Made by a program: the position numbers and the translations under genes
Assembly: GCA_016256075.1 (NCBI GenBank)
Contig: SDVU01000209.1
Coordinates: forward strand, 1-17,334
Direction: 5' to 3'
Length of the DNA: 17,334 bases
Source: Dictyocoela muelleri
Lineage: Eukaryota; Microsporidia
Shown: positions 17,251-17,334 of the stretch, one piece after another
Numbering within the stretch: the first letter of the stretch is position 1
Layout of the letters: each line of letters starts with the position of its first letter
The notes under the pieces: model-generated
Seen by the model: the letters and a program-made list of their open reading frames with translations, nothing else
What the model was told of the DNA's origin: nothing
Database searches by the model: none

Positions 17251-17334
17251 GGGCCATATAGCTCAGTGGTTAACACTCTTGAATGTAAAATTTAAGTATC
17301 GTGGTTCGAATCCCGCTGACGTCACTCTTTAATA
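17251..17334 (+). mobile_element. tRNA-derived SINE, copy 3, head only (window end)
   Basis: The head has an intact A box TAGCTCAGTGG (17259-17269) and a consensus-perfect B box GGTTCGAATCC (17303-17313), spaced as in a tRNA gene. It therefore retains the best RNA polymerase III promoter of the three copies. It matches copies 1 and 2 through GACGTCACTCTTTAATA, where the window stops. I could not form a convincing acceptor stem or T stem, so it is not a working tRNA gene. The sequence outside the window decides how much of the body follows. Confidence 0.85.

Noticed and set aside
17251-17334. A functional tRNA gene
   Set aside because: The A and B boxes are good, but no acceptor stem or clean T stem forms, and the same head occurs twice more attached to a long conserved body, which fits a SINE.

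Overview
The window is very AT-rich eukaryotic DNA. I found no intact host gene in it. It is a transposon graveyard in which at least ten mobile elements lie side by side or inside one another, nearly all of them decayed. The mixture is Merlin (ISXO2-like) transposases, an IS630/Tc1-mariner-type transposase, small Ty3/Gypsy LTR elements, a PIF/Harbinger remnant, a hAT-like MITE and a tRNA-headed SINE. This resembles the expanded, repeat-rich microsporidian genomes (for example Anncaliia or Hamiltosporidium types). An AT-rich invertebrate genome is not excluded, because the SINE and the hAT MITE would also fit one. The organism is therefore an inference.

Layout. Positions 1-490 are AT-rich spacer with a perfect 46-bp palindrome. 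About 490-1016 holds the front half of a Merlin transposase pseudogene on the + strand, whose rear half resumes at 5257-5556. The two halves are split by a Ty3/Gypsy element at 1017-5256 on the - strand, with 272-bp LTRs, a short target duplication and gag, RT, RNase H and integrase parts. A second Merlin remnant (- strand) lies at about 5690-6290. From 6519 to 9147 there is an IS630/mariner-type element whose ends are inverted arrays of a 22-bp repeat. A complete-looking 980-bp Merlin element (7938-8917, 9-bp target duplication) sits inside its right array.

The second half starts with a MITE-like inverted-repeat element at about 9569-10340. A second, different array of CATTATTA-type repeats follows at 10986-11085. 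Next comes a tRNA-derived SINE (11094-11953, - strand) interrupted by a 412-bp hAT-like MITE with an 8-bp target duplication. Then come a 3' LTR plus integrase piece of a second Ty3/Gypsy family (12247-13220, - strand), a 24-bp-arm hairpin, a near-complete fold-back element (13462-13951) and a PIF/Harbinger transposase remnant (about 14160-14665). A second SINE copy (15472-15873) abuts a 661-bp element with self-complementary ends and an internal 24-25-bp tandem array. A third SINE copy with intact A and B boxes runs off the window end.

The genes do not form a pathway. What links them is insertion order: LTR element into Merlin, Merlin into mariner-type element, hAT MITE into SINE. The most interesting items are the SINE family with three copies, the 22-bp array termini, the hairpin-ended element with its internal array, and two unrelated LTR families that both carry a gag-like start codon inside the LTR.
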